A stretch of 64,000 nt of DNA from Chroococcidiopsis sp. TS-821 (GCF_002939305.1 NZ_MVDI01000007.1:124001-188000), one strand, 5' to 3'. Numbered from the stretch's first letter, positions 29,215 to 39,812 are shown. The notes: generated by a model not told the origin, from the sequence alone. Numbers and translations are program-made.

Positions 29215-30348
29215 ATGATTAAGTGGACAGAAGATCTCACACAAAGTTGGCGATCGCGGCTTTGTCTTGAATTACAACAATATCCAGAAGTGTTCCAAGC
29301 GAGTATTGTACGTTGGCTGATTGGTAATGATATTGAAAGAATCGAGACACTGCTTCCTCATGAACTAGAACTCGTACAGCAAGGAATGGAATACCGCTAT
29401 CGCATCTTACTGCATCGCTATTTAGGACAAAGTCCAGAACGCGCTTACCGAAACTTAACAACGCGCTTGAGTAGTTTGGTGATTCTCCGCAACAAGATTC
29501 GCACTTGGGTGTCACTCAGTCGCGATCGCGCAACTACAGTACTTGATGTTTTACAAGAAGTGATTCAAGAACTATTGCAAAGCGATCGCTATATGCAGCA
29601 ACAAATGAACTGGATTGCGCAATGCACTGATGATGCAAAACTGCGGAACGCTCTATTATTTGCGAGTTTGGAGGAATATAGCCTGCGACGAATTCGCAAT
29701 CAACCGTTGATTGTCTATCGGTTTGTTAACTACTTACGTCGGGCTGCGCGCGGTGGGTTAACGCAAGTTCCCGCCCAAGATCTTGTTAAGCTTGTATCGG
29801 AGAATTTTTGTACCGAAGACAATGACGAGCCAATTAGTTTATTTGATACCCAAGCGATCGCCAAATTTCAGGATCGACAAACGTATATTGAGCAACAAGC
29901 TTTAAGAATCAAAGTTCAAAAAAAATTCTCAGATTATTTAGCCCAGAAAGTGGGGACAACCGCAGTTAAGTGGCTAGAGCTATATCTGCAAGGAAAATCA
30001 CCTGAAGCGATCGCTCGTTGTTTAAATTTGCAAGTTAAAGAAGTATACCGCCTGCGCGAGAAAATTACTTATCATGCCGTACGCGTCTTTGCAGCAAAAG
30101 AACAAACTGAACTTGTGGGAAACTGGTTAGAAACTTCTTTACAGGAACATAGTTTTGGTTTAACGCCACAGCAATGGCAAAATTATTGGGAGAAGCTTAC
30201 TCCTACTCAGTGTCAGCTAGTTGAGTTGTTAAGAGATGGCAAGGATACAACAACAATTGCGCGCGTGATGCGCTTGCAGGTGCACCAGGTAGTCAGCGAG
30301 TGGACTAAGCTATACCTAGTTGCTCAAACAATTCGTACTCAAGGATAA
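29215..30348 (+). CDS. HetZ-related-type HTH protein
   Basis: About 377 residues, all helical and basic. RLSSLVILRNKIRTWVSLSRDRATTVLDVLQEVIQELLQSDRYMQQQM and later GKSPEAIARCLNLQVKEVYRLREKI resemble proteins that I recall being annotated in cyanobacteria as HetZ-related. The C-terminal half contains two helix-turn-helix units of sigma-region-4 style (about 280-310 and 345-375), so DNA binding is likely. ATG 29215 follows a GAGGAAGA site; an upstream in-frame GTG at 29164 would add 17 residues. HetZ controls heterocyst formation in filamentous species; this relative need not. Confidence 0.6.
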   Translation: MIKWTEDLTQSWRSRLCLELQQYPEVFQASIVRWLIGNDIERIETLLPHELELVQQGMEYRYRILLHRYLGQSPERAYRNLTTRLSSLVILRNKIRTWVSLSRDRATTVLDVLQEVIQELLQSDRYMQQQMNWIAQCTDDAKLRNALLFASLEEYSLRRIRNQPLIVYRFVNYLRRAARGGLTQVPAQDLVKLVSENFCTEDNDEPISLFDTQAIAKFQDRQTYIEQQALRIKVQKKFSDYLAQKVGTTAVKWLELYLQGKSPEAIARCLNLQVKEVYRLREKITYHAVRVFAAKEQTELVGNWLETSLQEHSFGLTPQQWQNYWEKLTPTQCQLVELLRDGKDTTTIARVMRLQVHQVVSEWTKLYLVAQTIRTQG

Positions 30349-30511
30349 AATGATTCCTACCTGTATCGTTTTTTTTGAAATAGTCCAGCGAAATTAACCA
30401 GAACAATCCTCTCATCTTCCACTATACTAATTTAGTAGGAATTAATACATAAACTTAAGTAAATTTACGATTATTCGATTGTGAGAGGTAGCGATCGCGT
30501 ACTTCAACGGG

Positions 30512-31474
30512 GTGGTACAGGTGGATATTCAGCAAATGTTTTGGCTTATCGATAATGTGATATCTCTTGAAGCCTGTTTGTATCATCAAGTACTGCCTTT
30601 GTCTTTAGCAGAAAATGTTCTTCGGCTAGGCATGGTCAATCTTGAAGACACCGCAGCGAAAGATTATGTTAGTTGTATTGTGTCTCATTTGAATTACTCG
30701 CTGGTATCGCAACCACTTGGTTTGAATACGCATCGAGCAATGCTTTCTGCGTACTTAAAACACAAAGAAACGACGCAGCAAGCACAACAACAGGCAATTC
30801 CTCCTTTAGCTGTAGAAAAGACATCCTCCGCAACCGAGTTAGAATCAACAGCGGAACAATCATTAACGCTACCCGCATTAGAAGTCAATGCACAGCATCT
30901 TGAAAGTTCTGTAGAACTACTAGCTACTTTATCTGCCAAAGAGCTACTGCAAGAGCTACTCGGGAGGATACTGACTGAAGGCATTGGTAGGCTCTATTTT
31001 GAGCGACAATATCCTCAGTACGGTCGTATTCTTTGGAGTCTCAATGGTGTCGTGCAGTCTTTCTTAGAAAAACTTCCTGCTCAACGATTTCAAGAAGTTA
31101 TCGACGAACTTAAGCATTTAATGCATTTAGCGATCGCACCTGTCGAAGATCAAACACAAGTAGAAATTGAACGTCTTTACCAAAATAGCCGCATACTCTT
31201 ACGCTTACAGATTATGCCTGGTGCTTTTGGTGAAGAAGCCACGCTCCAAGTTTTGCGCGGTGCAGCCTTAGAGTTTTATCAACAGCAGCAATTAACGTAT
31301 CTCGGTCAAGATGCATTATCCATTGCGCAACAACTACAGCAGAAGTTACGGGAACTGCACAAGCGAGCTAAAACGCATCCTAACTTGAGTCGCGAACAAT
31401 TAGAGGCGCTACCAGTGCTCAATCAATTGCTGGTAAATGTCAATAACCAATTAGAAAAGCTGAAAGAAATTTAA
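30512..31474 (+). CDS. PilB-like protein lacking the ATPase P-loop
   Basis: A 320-residue protein. Residues about 10-80 resemble the MshEN/T2SSE N-terminal module (LPLSLAENVLRLGMVNLEDTAA), a domain that binds c-di-GMP in some type IV pilus and secretion ATPases. After a low-complexity linker, residues about 145-255 resemble the N2 domain of PilB/GspE ATPases (LLQELLGRILTEGIGRLYFERQ, LRLQIMPGAFGEEATLQVLRG). The protein then ends in coiled coil, with no Walker A or B motif. It could be a regulator of pilus motors that reads c-di-GMP, which is inference. Start is GTG 30512; another GTG at 30521 is possible. Confidence 0.65.
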   Translation: MVQVDIQQMFWLIDNVISLEACLYHQVLPLSLAENVLRLGMVNLEDTAAKDYVSCIVSHLNYSLVSQPLGLNTHRAMLSAYLKHKETTQQAQQQAIPPLAVEKTSSATELESTAEQSLTLPALEVNAQHLESSVELLATLSAKELLQELLGRILTEGIGRLYFERQYPQYGRILWSLNGVVQSFLEKLPAQRFQEVIDELKHLMHLAIAPVEDQTQVEIERLYQNSRILLRLQIMPGAFGEEATLQVLRGAALEFYQQQQLTYLGQDALSIAQQLQQKLRELHKRAKTHPNLSREQLEALPVLNQLLVNVNNQLEKLKEI

Positions 31475-31560
31475 CGATACCTACTGTCTACTTTCAAGCC
31501 TACATCATGCCTTCTTAGCTAATTACCTGCTACATTGGCTTTTAAGACTCCACAGCCAAG

Positions 31561-33354
31561 ATGACAATGACGGAAGCAACTGCTGTTCGCCCCGATAGCA
31601 AAATTAATACAACGCCACAGATAGTGTATCAGGTAGCCATGTCGCAGCCTGAATCGCACTTATTTGAAGTCACTTTGAACCTTACAGGTTGGCGATCGCC
31701 ACTCCTCGATCTCAAGCTACCCGTTTGGACACCTGGTTCGTACTTAGTTCGAGAATACGCTAAGCACATCCAAGATTTTACCGCAACAGCAGGAGAAACA
31801 TCCTTATCCTGGCGCAAACTCAGTAAAAATCACTGGCAAGTTACAACTACAGACATAAACACAACAATTACAATTCAATATCGGGTATTTGCGCACGAAT
31901 TATCAGTCCGCACAAATCACTTAGACGCAACTCACGGTTACTTTAATGGTGCAGCACTATTTTTTAGAATTCCTGAGTGGGAAAAACAAGCGATTGGCGT
32001 CACAATAGTACCGCCCAAACCTGAATGGCGAGTGACAACTCCTTTACCAGTCTCCACAACTCCTTACACTTTCATCGCCTCTGACTATGACACCTTAGTT
32101 GACAGCCCCTTTGAAATAGGCTGTCATACGTTACATCATTTTGAAGCCTTAGATAAATCTCATGAATTAGCCATTTGGGGAAAGGGAAATGTTGATGTAG
32201 CAAAGACGATCTCTGACATCCAAAAAATTATTCAGGTAGAAGCCGAGATCTTTGGTGGTTTACCTTACGAAAGGTATGTCTTTTTGTTGCACCTTTCTTC
32301 GCAAGGTAATGGCGGTTTAGAACATAAATATAGTTGTTCGTTAAATTATCCACGCTTAGGATTTCGGGCGAAAGAGAAATACGATCGCTTTATGCAATTG
32401 GTAGCGCACGAATTTTTTCACTTGTGGAATGTCAAGCGAATTCGTCCAAAAGCGTTAGAAGTATTTGACTACGACCGCGAAAACTATACGCCGTCGCTGT
32501 GGTTTTGTGAAGGGACGACAAGTTATTACGATACTATCATTCCTTTGCGTGCGGGAATTTATGATGTTAAGTCGTTTTTAGATAACTTAAGTAAAGATAT
32601 TACGCGCTTACAAACGACGCCAGGGCGCTTAGTGCAACCTCTATCCGAATCAAGTTGGGATGCTTGGATTAAGTTGTATCGCCCTGATGCCAATAGCGGT
32701 AATTCTCAAATTTCTTATTACCTCAAAGGTGAATTAGTGTCGTTGCTGCTCGATTTACTAATTCGCGATCGCCATAATAACACGCGATCGCTTGATGATG
32801 TAATGCGGCAAATGTGGCAACAATTTGGTATATCAGAAATTGGCTTTACTCCAGAACAGTTGCAACAAGTTATTGAAACTGTCGCAGAAACGCATTTGAG
32901 TGATTTCTTTAATAAATTTATCGATGGTGTTGAAGAATTACCCTTTGACCGGTATCTTGAGCCCTTTGGTTTACAAGTAGCAATAGATAACGAAGAGGAT
33001 TCCGCACCTTATTTAGGAATTAGGGCGCAGACAGAAAACGGAAGGGAAATGATTAAGTTTGTCGAAGCAGGTACGCCAGCAGCTGCTGCAGGGATCGATC
33101 CAGGAGATGAGTTACTTGCGATTGATGGCATTAGAGTACAAGCTAATAATTTAAGCGATCGCCTGCAAGATTATCAGCCGCATGACACTATCCAAGTGAC
33201 AGTTTTTCATCAAGATGAATTACGCACCTATGACGTGAGACTTGCTGCGCCTCGCCCTAATAAATATCAGATTGTAGCAGTAGATCGTCCTTCTTCAACT
33301 CAGCAGCAGAATTTTCAACAATGGTTGGGAGTTCCTTTAAAGACGCTTCAGTGA
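31561..33354 (+). CDS. M61 family metallopeptidase with PDZ domain
   Basis: A 597-residue glycyl-aminopeptidase-type enzyme. An N-terminal beta domain (about 20-190) precedes the zinc site HEFFH (His283, Glu284, His287) with the third ligand in WFCEGTTSYYD (Glu317). A PDZ domain lies at about 475-560 (PYLGIRAQTENGREMIKFVEAGTPAAAAGIDPGDELLAIDG in pattern). The family removes N-terminal residues from peptides; no signal peptide is seen, so it is probably cytoplasmic. Start ATG 31561; length is normal. Confidence 0.92.
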   Translation: MTMTEATAVRPDSKINTTPQIVYQVAMSQPESHLFEVTLNLTGWRSPLLDLKLPVWTPGSYLVREYAKHIQDFTATAGETSLSWRKLSKNHWQVTTTDINTTITIQYRVFAHELSVRTNHLDATHGYFNGAALFFRIPEWEKQAIGVTIVPPKPEWRVTTPLPVSTTPYTFIASDYDTLVDSPFEIGCHTLHHFEALDKSHELAIWGKGNVDVAKTISDIQKIIQVEAEIFGGLPYERYVFLLHLSSQGNGGLEHKYSCSLNYPRLGFRAKEKYDRFMQLVAHEFFHLWNVKRIRPKALEVFDYDRENYTPSLWFCEGTTSYYDTIIPLRAGIYDVKSFLDNLSKDITRLQTTPGRLVQPLSESSWDAWIKLYRPDANSGNSQISYYLKGELVSLLLDLLIRDRHNNTRSLDDVMRQMWQQFGISEIGFTPEQLQQVIETVAETHLSDFFNKFIDGVEELPFDRYLEPFGLQVAIDNEEDSAPYLGIRAQTENGREMIKFVEAGTPAAAAGIDPGDELLAIDGIRVQANNLSDRLQDYQPHDTIQVTVFHQDELRTYDVRLAAPRPNKYQIVAVDRPSSTQQQNFQQWLGVPLKTLQ

Positions 33355-33554
33355 CGTCATGTCTTACTAGGTGTTAGCGATTGGCAATGAGTGCTAATCG
33401 CTTTCACAACCTAAAGGAGATCAATTCTCTCAGTGAAATGCAATAAATTTCCTCTCATTATTATCAGAAATCATACCCGTACGGGATGACAAAAAATAGA
33501 TTCAAAACTAGTATAGGGATTTTGTAGTTTGAAAAAATATTTGGGCGCTCGCTA

Positions 33555-33992
33555 ATGGTGTCAACGGTAAGTTGGATAGAAGATTTTCATTTATTAATAG
33601 ATGTAGAAACCATTGTTCGGATCTTAGACCGGCAAGTGGTAAGCCTGATTCAATTACTTGCGCTTTTTGTTATTTCTATAGGAATCGTTAAAGCTTTACT
33701 GATTTTTGTGCAACAAGCTTTATTTCAATCGCATTCCGGTACTGCTTTTCAAAAAAGCCGCTTAGAAATGGGATATTCTTTTTCGTTAGGACTCAGCTTT
33801 TTAGTTGGTGCCAGTATTTTAAAAACAATCATCGCGCCGACTTGGGATGATATCGGTAAACTAGGTGCAATTATCTTGATTCGGACAGTTTTAAACTATC
33901 TTCTTTTACAAGCAATCGCTAAACAATCACTGACGAACAACACCGATATGAGTAACAGCCAACCGCAAAAGGCGATCGCAAGTGCTAAGTAG
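33555..33992 (+). CDS. DUF1622 membrane protein
   Basis: A 145-residue protein with three membrane helices matching DUF1622 (RLEMGYSFSLGLSFLVGASILKTIIAPTWDDIGKLGAIILIRTVLNYLL in pattern). Function is unknown. It is alone between the M61 peptidase and mnmA genes, 83 bases before the latter. Confidence 0.85.
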   Translation: MVSTVSWIEDFHLLIDVETIVRILDRQVVSLIQLLALFVISIGIVKALLIFVQQALFQSHSGTAFQKSRLEMGYSFSLGLSFLVGASILKTIIAPTWDDIGKLGAIILIRTVLNYLLLQAIAKQSLTNNTDMSNSQPQKAIASAK

Positions 33993-34075
33993 TCACCGAG
34001 ATGCGCTGCCAAAACACAATCAAGATTGCCTTCGTTTAAAATTGAGATCTGGGCAATTGTATTGAAGCCACATCC

Positions 34076-35128
34076 ATGAAAAAAGTCGTAGTTGGTCTAT
34101 CTGGTGGCGTTGATAGTTCCACAGCTGCTGCCATTTTACAGCAACAAGGTTATGAAGTTGTAGGGCTTACCCTTTGGCTGATGAAGGGTAAAGGTCAGTG
34201 CTGTTCTGAAGGTATGATCGATGCGGCTTACATTTGCGAACAGTTGGGGATTGCGCATCACGTTGTCGATATTCGCGAAGTCTTTCAAGCCAATATCATC
34301 GATTATTTAGTTGCGGGTTACAGCGCAGGAATTACACCGCTACCGTGTTCGCAGTGCAACAAAACAGTTAAGTTTGGTCCTATGCTAGATTATGCCCGCG
34401 AACATTTGGGCATTGATAAAATTGCTACAGGACACTATGCAAGAATCGCTTACGATGCTGCAACAAATCGCTATCAATTGCGTCGGGCGGTAGATCGTAA
34501 TAAAGATCAAACGTACTTTTTATACGATTTGTCACAAGATTTACTTGCAGGCACAGTTTTTCCATTAGGAGAAACGACGAAAGCTCAAACACGACAGATA
34601 GCCGCGCAATTTGACCTAAAGACAGCTAACAAGCCTGAAAGTCAAGATTTATGCTTAATCGAAGCTAACGGCTCGATGCGGCAATTTCTTGATAAGTACA
34701 TTACACCGAAAAAAGGTGAAATTGTTGACGCTACGGGAAAAGTCTTAGGACAGCACGACGGCGTACATCATTATACAATCGGACAGCGGAAAGGCTTAGG
34801 AATTGCTGCGGCTGAACCGTTGTACGTGATTGGCTTAGATGCAGTGATGAATCGAGTGATTGTGGGCGATCGCACCAGCGCTACGCAATCCGAATGTACT
34901 GTACAGCGCGTCAACTGGGTTTCCATTGCTGAACCGACTGCACCAATTCGGGCAGAAGTTCAAGTACGATATCGTTCGCACCCTGTTGCTGTTACAGTGA
35001 TTCCCTTAGAAAACTCGCGTGTCAAACTCGTCTTTGACGAACCGCAATTTAGTATCACCCCAGGTCAAGCTGCGGTTTGGTACGATGGCGACACAGTATT
35101 AGGTGGCGGCGTCATTGAAAAACAGTAG
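34076..35128 (+). CDS. mnmA: tRNA-specific 2-thiouridylase MnmA
   Basis: A 350-residue enzyme that thiolates U34 of tRNA-Lys, -Glu and -Gln. It has the PP-loop [13 protein letters not shown] at the start, the nucleophilic Cys in [18 protein letters not shown], the second catalytic Cys in [11 protein letters not shown], and the C-terminal [11 protein letters not shown] and [14 protein letters not shown]. All catalytic positions are present and length is normal. The stop lies 4 bases from that of the convergent ABC ATPase gene. Confidence 0.95.
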   Translation: MKKVVVGLSGGVDSSTAAAILQQQGYEVVGLTLWLMKGKGQCCSEGMIDAAYICEQLGIAHHVVDIREVFQANIIDYLVAGYSAGITPLPCSQCNKTVKFGPMLDYAREHLGIDKIATGHYARIAYDAATNRYQLRRAVDRNKDQTYFLYDLSQDLLAGTVFPLGETTKAQTRQIAAQFDLKTANKPESQDLCLIEANGSMRQFLDKYITPKKGEIVDATGKVLGQHDGVHHYTIGQRKGLGIAAAEPLYVIGLDAVMNRVIVGDRTSATQSECTVQRVNWVSIAEPTAPIRAEVQVRYRSHPVAVTVIPLENSRVKLVFDEPQFSITPGQAAVWYDGDTVLGGGVIEKQ

Positions 35129-35132
35129 AAGT

Positions 35133-36485
35133 TTACACGCTACTTTCTTCAACAACTTTATCAGTTTGTAAGGGAAGATATAATCGTTCTTCGCTAGCAT
35201 CATATTCAAATAATTCGGCATAGCGTCCCCAGTCTACTGCTGTTGCAAATTGACGCTCGGCTTCTATGTGAGGAAAATACTCATCCCACAAATCGAGGAA
35301 AAAATCTGCCCGCATAGAGCCACTTCTTTTTTCTCGCAGAGTTTGTACAATACTGCCAATGACAGGAACGTGTTTTAGTACCTGTTGTCGAAACAAATCT
35401 TTACTCCGCAAAATTGTTGTTGTGGCAAAATCTCGTCCAATTTCTGTTAATTGAACATCTCCCTGTGAAACTTGAGCAAAATTTAGTAAGACAGCAGCAT
35501 CTAAAATGGGTAGTAAGTCATCTACAGCAAGTTGAAGACGTTCTGCAAGATGTGGCAAATCGTCTGTGCCTTCAGGTCGATCGGCAATCAGTTCTAGTAA
35601 ACCACTAATACCACCAACGCGAGCATGAGGTAGCGGTTTGGCATAGGGAGACTGCGATGCTACAGGCACTTGGGGAGATTCAAAGGCAACTTCTGTTACT
35701 TTGATCTCAGGATTTGTCATGATTGTATAAATGTAGTCCACCAAAGATTTGAAGCGAGAACTTGCGCGATCGTGAGGACGCGGTAAGTCAACAACAACCT
35801 CACCCCGCACTTTTCCAGGATTTGCCCCTAAAATTACAACGCGATCGGCAAGAAATACCGCTTCCTCAATATTGTGGGTGACAATCAAAATACTTTTAGA
35901 AGGAAACGATTTAGCATTCCACAAATCGTCAATTTCACCCCGTAGGTTTTCTGCAGTCAACACATCTAGTGCACTAAAAGGTTCATCCATAAATAAAACT
36001 TGCGGTTCCAGGACAAATGCTCGTGCAAAACCGACACGCTGTTTCATTCCACCAGATAATTCTTTAGGATAGGCACTCTCAAAACCATCTAAACCGACAA
36101 GATCAATTGCTTTCAATGCTCGTTTTCGGCGTTGTTCGCGGCTAACACCCTGCGCCTCCAGTCCCAATTCAACATTTTCTTGTACAGTTAGCCAAGGCAG
36201 AAGTGCAAAGCTTTGAAACACCATTGCTACATCGCGATTTGCACCTCGAAGTAACTTGCCATTGCTCAAGACTCGTCCCTGGCTAGGAGGAATTAAGCCT
36301 GCCATGATACGTAGTAGCGTACTTTTACCACTACCACTGCGTCCTAACAAAGCAACGACTTCACCCGATCGCACGACCAAGCTAACGTCGCTTAGCACCG
36401 TGAATTCACCTTTGCCTTCCGGTAGGGGAAAACTTTTGTAAACCTGTTCAACGGTAATCAGAGGCTCCTCGTGACTCGCGACCAT
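35133..36485 (-). CDS. NitT/TauT-type ABC ATPase with AAA-associated C-terminal domain
   Basis: A 450-residue protein. ATPase part (about 8-260): Walker A GRSGSGKST, signature LSGGMKQRVGFARAF, Walker B VLFMDEPFSALD. The extra C-terminal domain (about 290-440; GGISGLLELI, DLPHLAERLQLAVDDLLPILDAAVLLNFA, TEIGRDFA) is the AAA-associated domain often fused to nitrate/sulfonate/bicarbonate-type ATPases. It pairs with the permease gene 12 bases upstream. No substrate-binding protein is nearby, so the substrate is unknown; the domain may sense metabolites. Confidence 0.9.
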   Translation of the reverse strand: MVASHEEPLITVEQVYKSFPLPEGKGEFTVLSDVSLVVRSGEVVALLGRSGSGKSTLLRIMAGLIPPSQGRVLSNGKLLRGANRDVAMVFQSFALLPWLTVQENVELGLEAQGVSREQRRKRALKAIDLVGLDGFESAYPKELSGGMKQRVGFARAFVLEPQVLFMDEPFSALDVLTAENLRGEIDDLWNAKSFPSKSILIVTHNIEEAVFLADRVVILGANPGKVRGEVVVDLPRPHDRASSRFKSLVDYIYTIMTNPEIKVTEVAFESPQVPVASQSPYAKPLPHARVGGISGLLELIADRPEGTDDLPHLAERLQLAVDDLLPILDAAVLLNFAQVSQGDVQLTEIGRDFATTTILRSKDLFRQQVLKHVPVIGSIVQTLREKRSGSMRADFFLDLWDEYFPHIEAERQFATAVDWGRYAELFEYDASEERLYLPLQTDKVVEESSV

Positions 36486-36497
36486 ACTTTTTTCCTT

Positions 36498-38222
36498 TTA
36501 CAAATGATATTTAGCTTCTGCTAACTGATACAATCGCCGCCAAAACAAACGATTTAGCCCAACCACAAATAAACTCATCATCCCGATTCCCAGCACGATC
36601 CGCGACCAGTCTCCGACTGCGGTAGCTTGAGCAATATAGGTTCCTAAACCCGTTGCCGTAAGTGTTGTTTGTCCCCAAGAGACAATTTCTGCAACAATAC
36701 TGGCGTTCCAGGCTCCACCGCTAGCCGTGATGCCACCTGTCACCCACGCTGAAAAAATCCCTGGAATAATCAACCTTTGCCAACGTTTCCAACCTTGTAA
36801 TCCAATATCGCTTGCCATTTCTCGCAAGTCAGTTGGAATGCTTTGCGCGCCCGCGATCGAGTTGAACAAAATATACCACTGAGCGCCCAGTGACATTAGT
36901 ATAATGCTTCCCCACTCGATACTAATATGAGAACGGATGAAAAATAGTGTTGCAAAGGGAAAAATAAAGTTTGCTGGAAAAGAAGCGAGAAACTGCACCA
37001 CAGGTTGTAACAAACGTGCCAACTTAGGGTTAAAGCCGATCGCAACACCAATCGGAGTCCAGATTAGCGTAGCAAATATCAATAGCACCGTAACGCGCAG
37101 CAAAGTCAGGACGCCGAGCCAGAAGGTTTTGAGAACTTCAGCAAAACCAACGGTAGTTAAAATAAAATGCAATGCCCAAGCGACTAACGCTCCGATAATC
37201 AGCAATAAGATAAAGTTGTAAAGGCGATCGCCCATCTTTTGCTTCTCAGTAACACTTGCAGTAGGCTTGGGTCGCGTTAATCTGGATAAAACCTGATTGA
37301 CTGTTTCTCGCACTGGAATCAGGGCGTTGCCAATCAGTCGCGGAATTCGAGCCGCTTTCAACAAGTCATACACCCACGATTCTGGAGCTTGTGCCGCAGC
37401 ACTTTGCTCCAAGCGAAACTTATCTGACCAGGCAATCAGTGGTCGCCAAAATAACTGATCTACTAAGATAATCACAATGGCAATTGTGAGCAATGCCCAC
37501 CCTAAAGCCGGAAGATTTTCTGCGGCGATCGCCGTTGCTACATACGACCCAATTCCTGGTAAGGTATATTCTTGGTTTAGGACACTAATCGCTTCACTCG
37601 CTGCGACAAAGAACCAGCCCCCACCAAAGCTCATCATTGCATTCCATAGCAACCCAATCATTGATGCAGGAACTTCTAGTTTGGTAAATCGTTGCCAGCG
37701 CGAGAGTTGGTAAAGGGTAACAGCTTCATCGAGTTCTTTTGGTACAGTTCGCAAAGACTGGTAAAACGAAAAAGTCATATTCCAGACTTGGCTAGTAAAG
37801 ATTGCAAAAATAGATGCCGCTTCCAATCCCAACAAACTACCAGGAAACAACGCAATAAAGCCTGTGACTGTAATCGAAAGAAATCCTAAAACTGGAACTG
37901 ATTGCAAGATGTCCAGCAACGGAATCATCACCTGTTCAGCGCGACGGCTGTTAGCAGCGACATAACCGTAAACAAGTGTGAAAACAGTTGAGCACAACAA
38001 CGCAATAAACATCCGCAAGGTCGATCGCGCTGCATAGTACGGCAAGTTAAGCGGATTGAGATCGATTCCAGGCACAATATCTGGAGGCTGAAAACTCACC
38101 AAAGTTCCAGCCCCTACACGCGCAATAAGTGCGAGTAAAACTAAGGTGCCAAGAATAACTGCAATATCAGCCAACCCAAATGGCAAGCGTCGAAGTGCTT
38201 CAGGGGAAGGAAAAGTTTTCAT
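36498..38222 (-). CDS. ABC permease, two fused permease domains (NitT/TauT type)
   Basis: A 574-residue membrane protein with two consecutive binding-protein-dependent permease domains (about 70-260 and 355-560), each with its own EAA-type loop (LDEAVTLYQLSRWQRFTKLEVP and LREMASDIGLQGWKRWQRLIIPG). A single chain thus supplies both halves of the channel, and the ATPase encoded next would drive it. The fused layout with an AAA-associated ATPase is found for uncharacterised nitrate/sulfonate-like importers. No periplasmic binding protein is encoded here. Confidence 0.9.
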   Translation of the reverse strand: MKTFPSPEALRRLPFGLADIAVILGTLVLLALIARVGAGTLVSFQPPDIVPGIDLNPLNLPYYAARSTLRMFIALLCSTVFTLVYGYVAANSRRAEQVMIPLLDILQSVPVLGFLSITVTGFIALFPGSLLGLEAASIFAIFTSQVWNMTFSFYQSLRTVPKELDEAVTLYQLSRWQRFTKLEVPASMIGLLWNAMMSFGGGWFFVAASEAISVLNQEYTLPGIGSYVATAIAAENLPALGWALLTIAIVIILVDQLFWRPLIAWSDKFRLEQSAAAQAPESWVYDLLKAARIPRLIGNALIPVRETVNQVLSRLTRPKPTASVTEKQKMGDRLYNFILLLIIGALVAWALHFILTTVGFAEVLKTFWLGVLTLLRVTVLLIFATLIWTPIGVAIGFNPKLARLLQPVVQFLASFPANFIFPFATLFFIRSHISIEWGSIILMSLGAQWYILFNSIAGAQSIPTDLREMASDIGLQGWKRWQRLIIPGIFSAWVTGGITASGGAWNASIVAEIVSWGQTTLTATGLGTYIAQATAVGDWSRIVLGIGMMSLFVVGLNRLFWRRLYQLAEAKYHL

Positions 38223-38290
38223 TATTGAATTGGATAATAAACGTGGGTGATAGTTGTATTAGGCACAGCGCTTGAGTCTTTTACTTCCCG

Positions 38291-38322
38291 CTTCGCGAAG
38301 TTACTCATAAAGTATTATGAGT
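38291..38322. promoter_or_regulatory. two palindromes between divergent genes
   Basis: CTTCGCGAAG (38291-38300, perfect 10-bp palindrome) and ACTCATAA-AGTA-TTATGAGT (38303-38322, perfect 8-bp arms). They lie between the divergent ABC permease and DUF2252 genes and could be operators or a hairpin; no regulator is known. Confidence 0.4.
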
Positions 38323-38398
38323 TATGCAAGTATCAGAAATTTTAATTCACAACTCAAATCTCAAAACTGGTGAACCAATATTTTACAAAATTTGAGTT

Positions 38399-39775
38399 AT
38401 GCCATTGCCTGCATCTGAACCTACACCTCCTGCTATATTGTGTCGCCAGGAACGTCGCTTGGCAGGTAAACAACTGCGACAACAGGTAGCGCGATCGCTC
38501 CATAGCTGGTGGCAACCAACGCGCGATCGCCCCGATCCCATTGACTTAATCGAACAATCTAATCAGCGCCGCATTCCTGAACTTGTTCCAATTCGCCACT
38601 GGCGGATGATGCAGTCTCCCTTTACCTTTTTGCGTGGTAGTGCGATCGTCATGGCAGCAGATTTGGCGACGACTCCGACTACGGGTATTATGGTGCAAGC
38701 TTGTGGGGATTGCCATTTGCTCAACTTTGGCGGCTTTGCCACTCCAGAACGGAATCTCATTTTTGACCTGAATGACTTTGATGAAACGCTGGTTGCTCCC
38801 TGGGAATGGGATGTAAAGCGCCTAGTCACAAGTATTGCGATCGCTGGACGAGATCTCTGCTTATCGGAGCGTGATAGTTTAGACGCAGCACAAGCAGCTG
38901 CCCAGGCGTACCGATTGGCGATCGCCCGCTACAGCGAAATGCGAACCTTGGAAGTTTGGTATGCACGACTCGATGCTCACTTACTGATCGAACACGCTCC
39001 TGATGAAGATACCCGCCAGCAATGGGCACAAATGGCAACTAAAGCCTTTAACCGAACGTTAGATCGAGCAGTGTCGCAGTTGACGGAACTTGTCGATGGG
39101 CAGCGTCGCTTAATTGACAATCCACCGTTACTTTATCATCTACCCAACCAGAAGGAATATTTTGAGGAAATCCAGGCGTTGTTTGAGGAATATCGAGATA
39201 CCCTCCAGGTCGATCGTCAGTTTTTACTCGATCGCTATCGTCTTGTAGATGTCGCGCTCAAAGTCGTTGGCGTGGGTAGTGTAGGTACTCATTGCGGTGT
39301 CGCATTACTGCTCGATGACAATGACGATCCCCTATTGTTGCAATACAAAGAAGCGAGACCCTCGGTACTAGAACCTTATGCAGGCAAGAGTTTGTACCCC
39401 CACGAAGGACAACGAATTGTGAGTGGACAGCGGTTGATGCAGGCAGCTAGTGATATCTTTTTGGGATGGACTAGCAATTCGCAGGGGCAGGACTTCTATT
39501 TTCGTCAACTGAAAGATATGAAGACTTCTATCAAATTGAAAGGTATGTCTGCTCGTAGATTAGAAGATTACGCCGAGATTTGCGGGGCGGCTTTAGCCCG
39601 TGCCCATGCCCGTACAGGCGACTCGGTTTTAATTAGTAGCTATTTGGGTAAAAGTGATGCTTTCGATCGAGCTGTGACGGATTTTGCTGTAACTTATGCA
39701 TATCAAGTTGAGCAAGATTATCAAGCATTGGTAGAAGCTGTGCGATCGGGGCGAATAGAAGCAAAAGCAGGTTAG
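38399..39775 (+). CDS. DUF2252 family protein
   Basis: A 458-residue protein with the family signature RRIPELVPIRHWRM, then CGDCHLLNFGGFATPERNLIFDLNDFDETLVAPWEWDVKRL in pattern and LLQYKEARPSVLEPY. DUF2252 has a kinase-like fold with similarity to aminoglycoside phosphotransferase relatives; its substrate is not established. Start ATG 38399. No functional tie to neighbours is evident. Confidence 0.88.
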   Translation: MPLPASEPTPPAILCRQERRLAGKQLRQQVARSLHSWWQPTRDRPDPIDLIEQSNQRRIPELVPIRHWRMMQSPFTFLRGSAIVMAADLATTPTTGIMVQACGDCHLLNFGGFATPERNLIFDLNDFDETLVAPWEWDVKRLVTSIAIAGRDLCLSERDSLDAAQAAAQAYRLAIARYSEMRTLEVWYARLDAHLLIEHAPDEDTRQQWAQMATKAFNRTLDRAVSQLTELVDGQRRLIDNPPLLYHLPNQKEYFEEIQALFEEYRDTLQVDRQFLLDRYRLVDVALKVVGVGSVGTHCGVALLLDDNDDPLLLQYKEARPSVLEPYAGKSLYPHEGQRIVSGQRLMQAASDIFLGWTSNSQGQDFYFRQLKDMKTSIKLKGMSARRLEDYAEICGAALARAHARTGDSVLISSYLGKSDAFDRAVTDFAVTYAYQVEQDYQALVEAVRSGRIEAKAG

Positions 39776-39812
39776 AGTTACTTCAGTTGTTGCTCAAAGC
39801 AGTTTAGGATAA

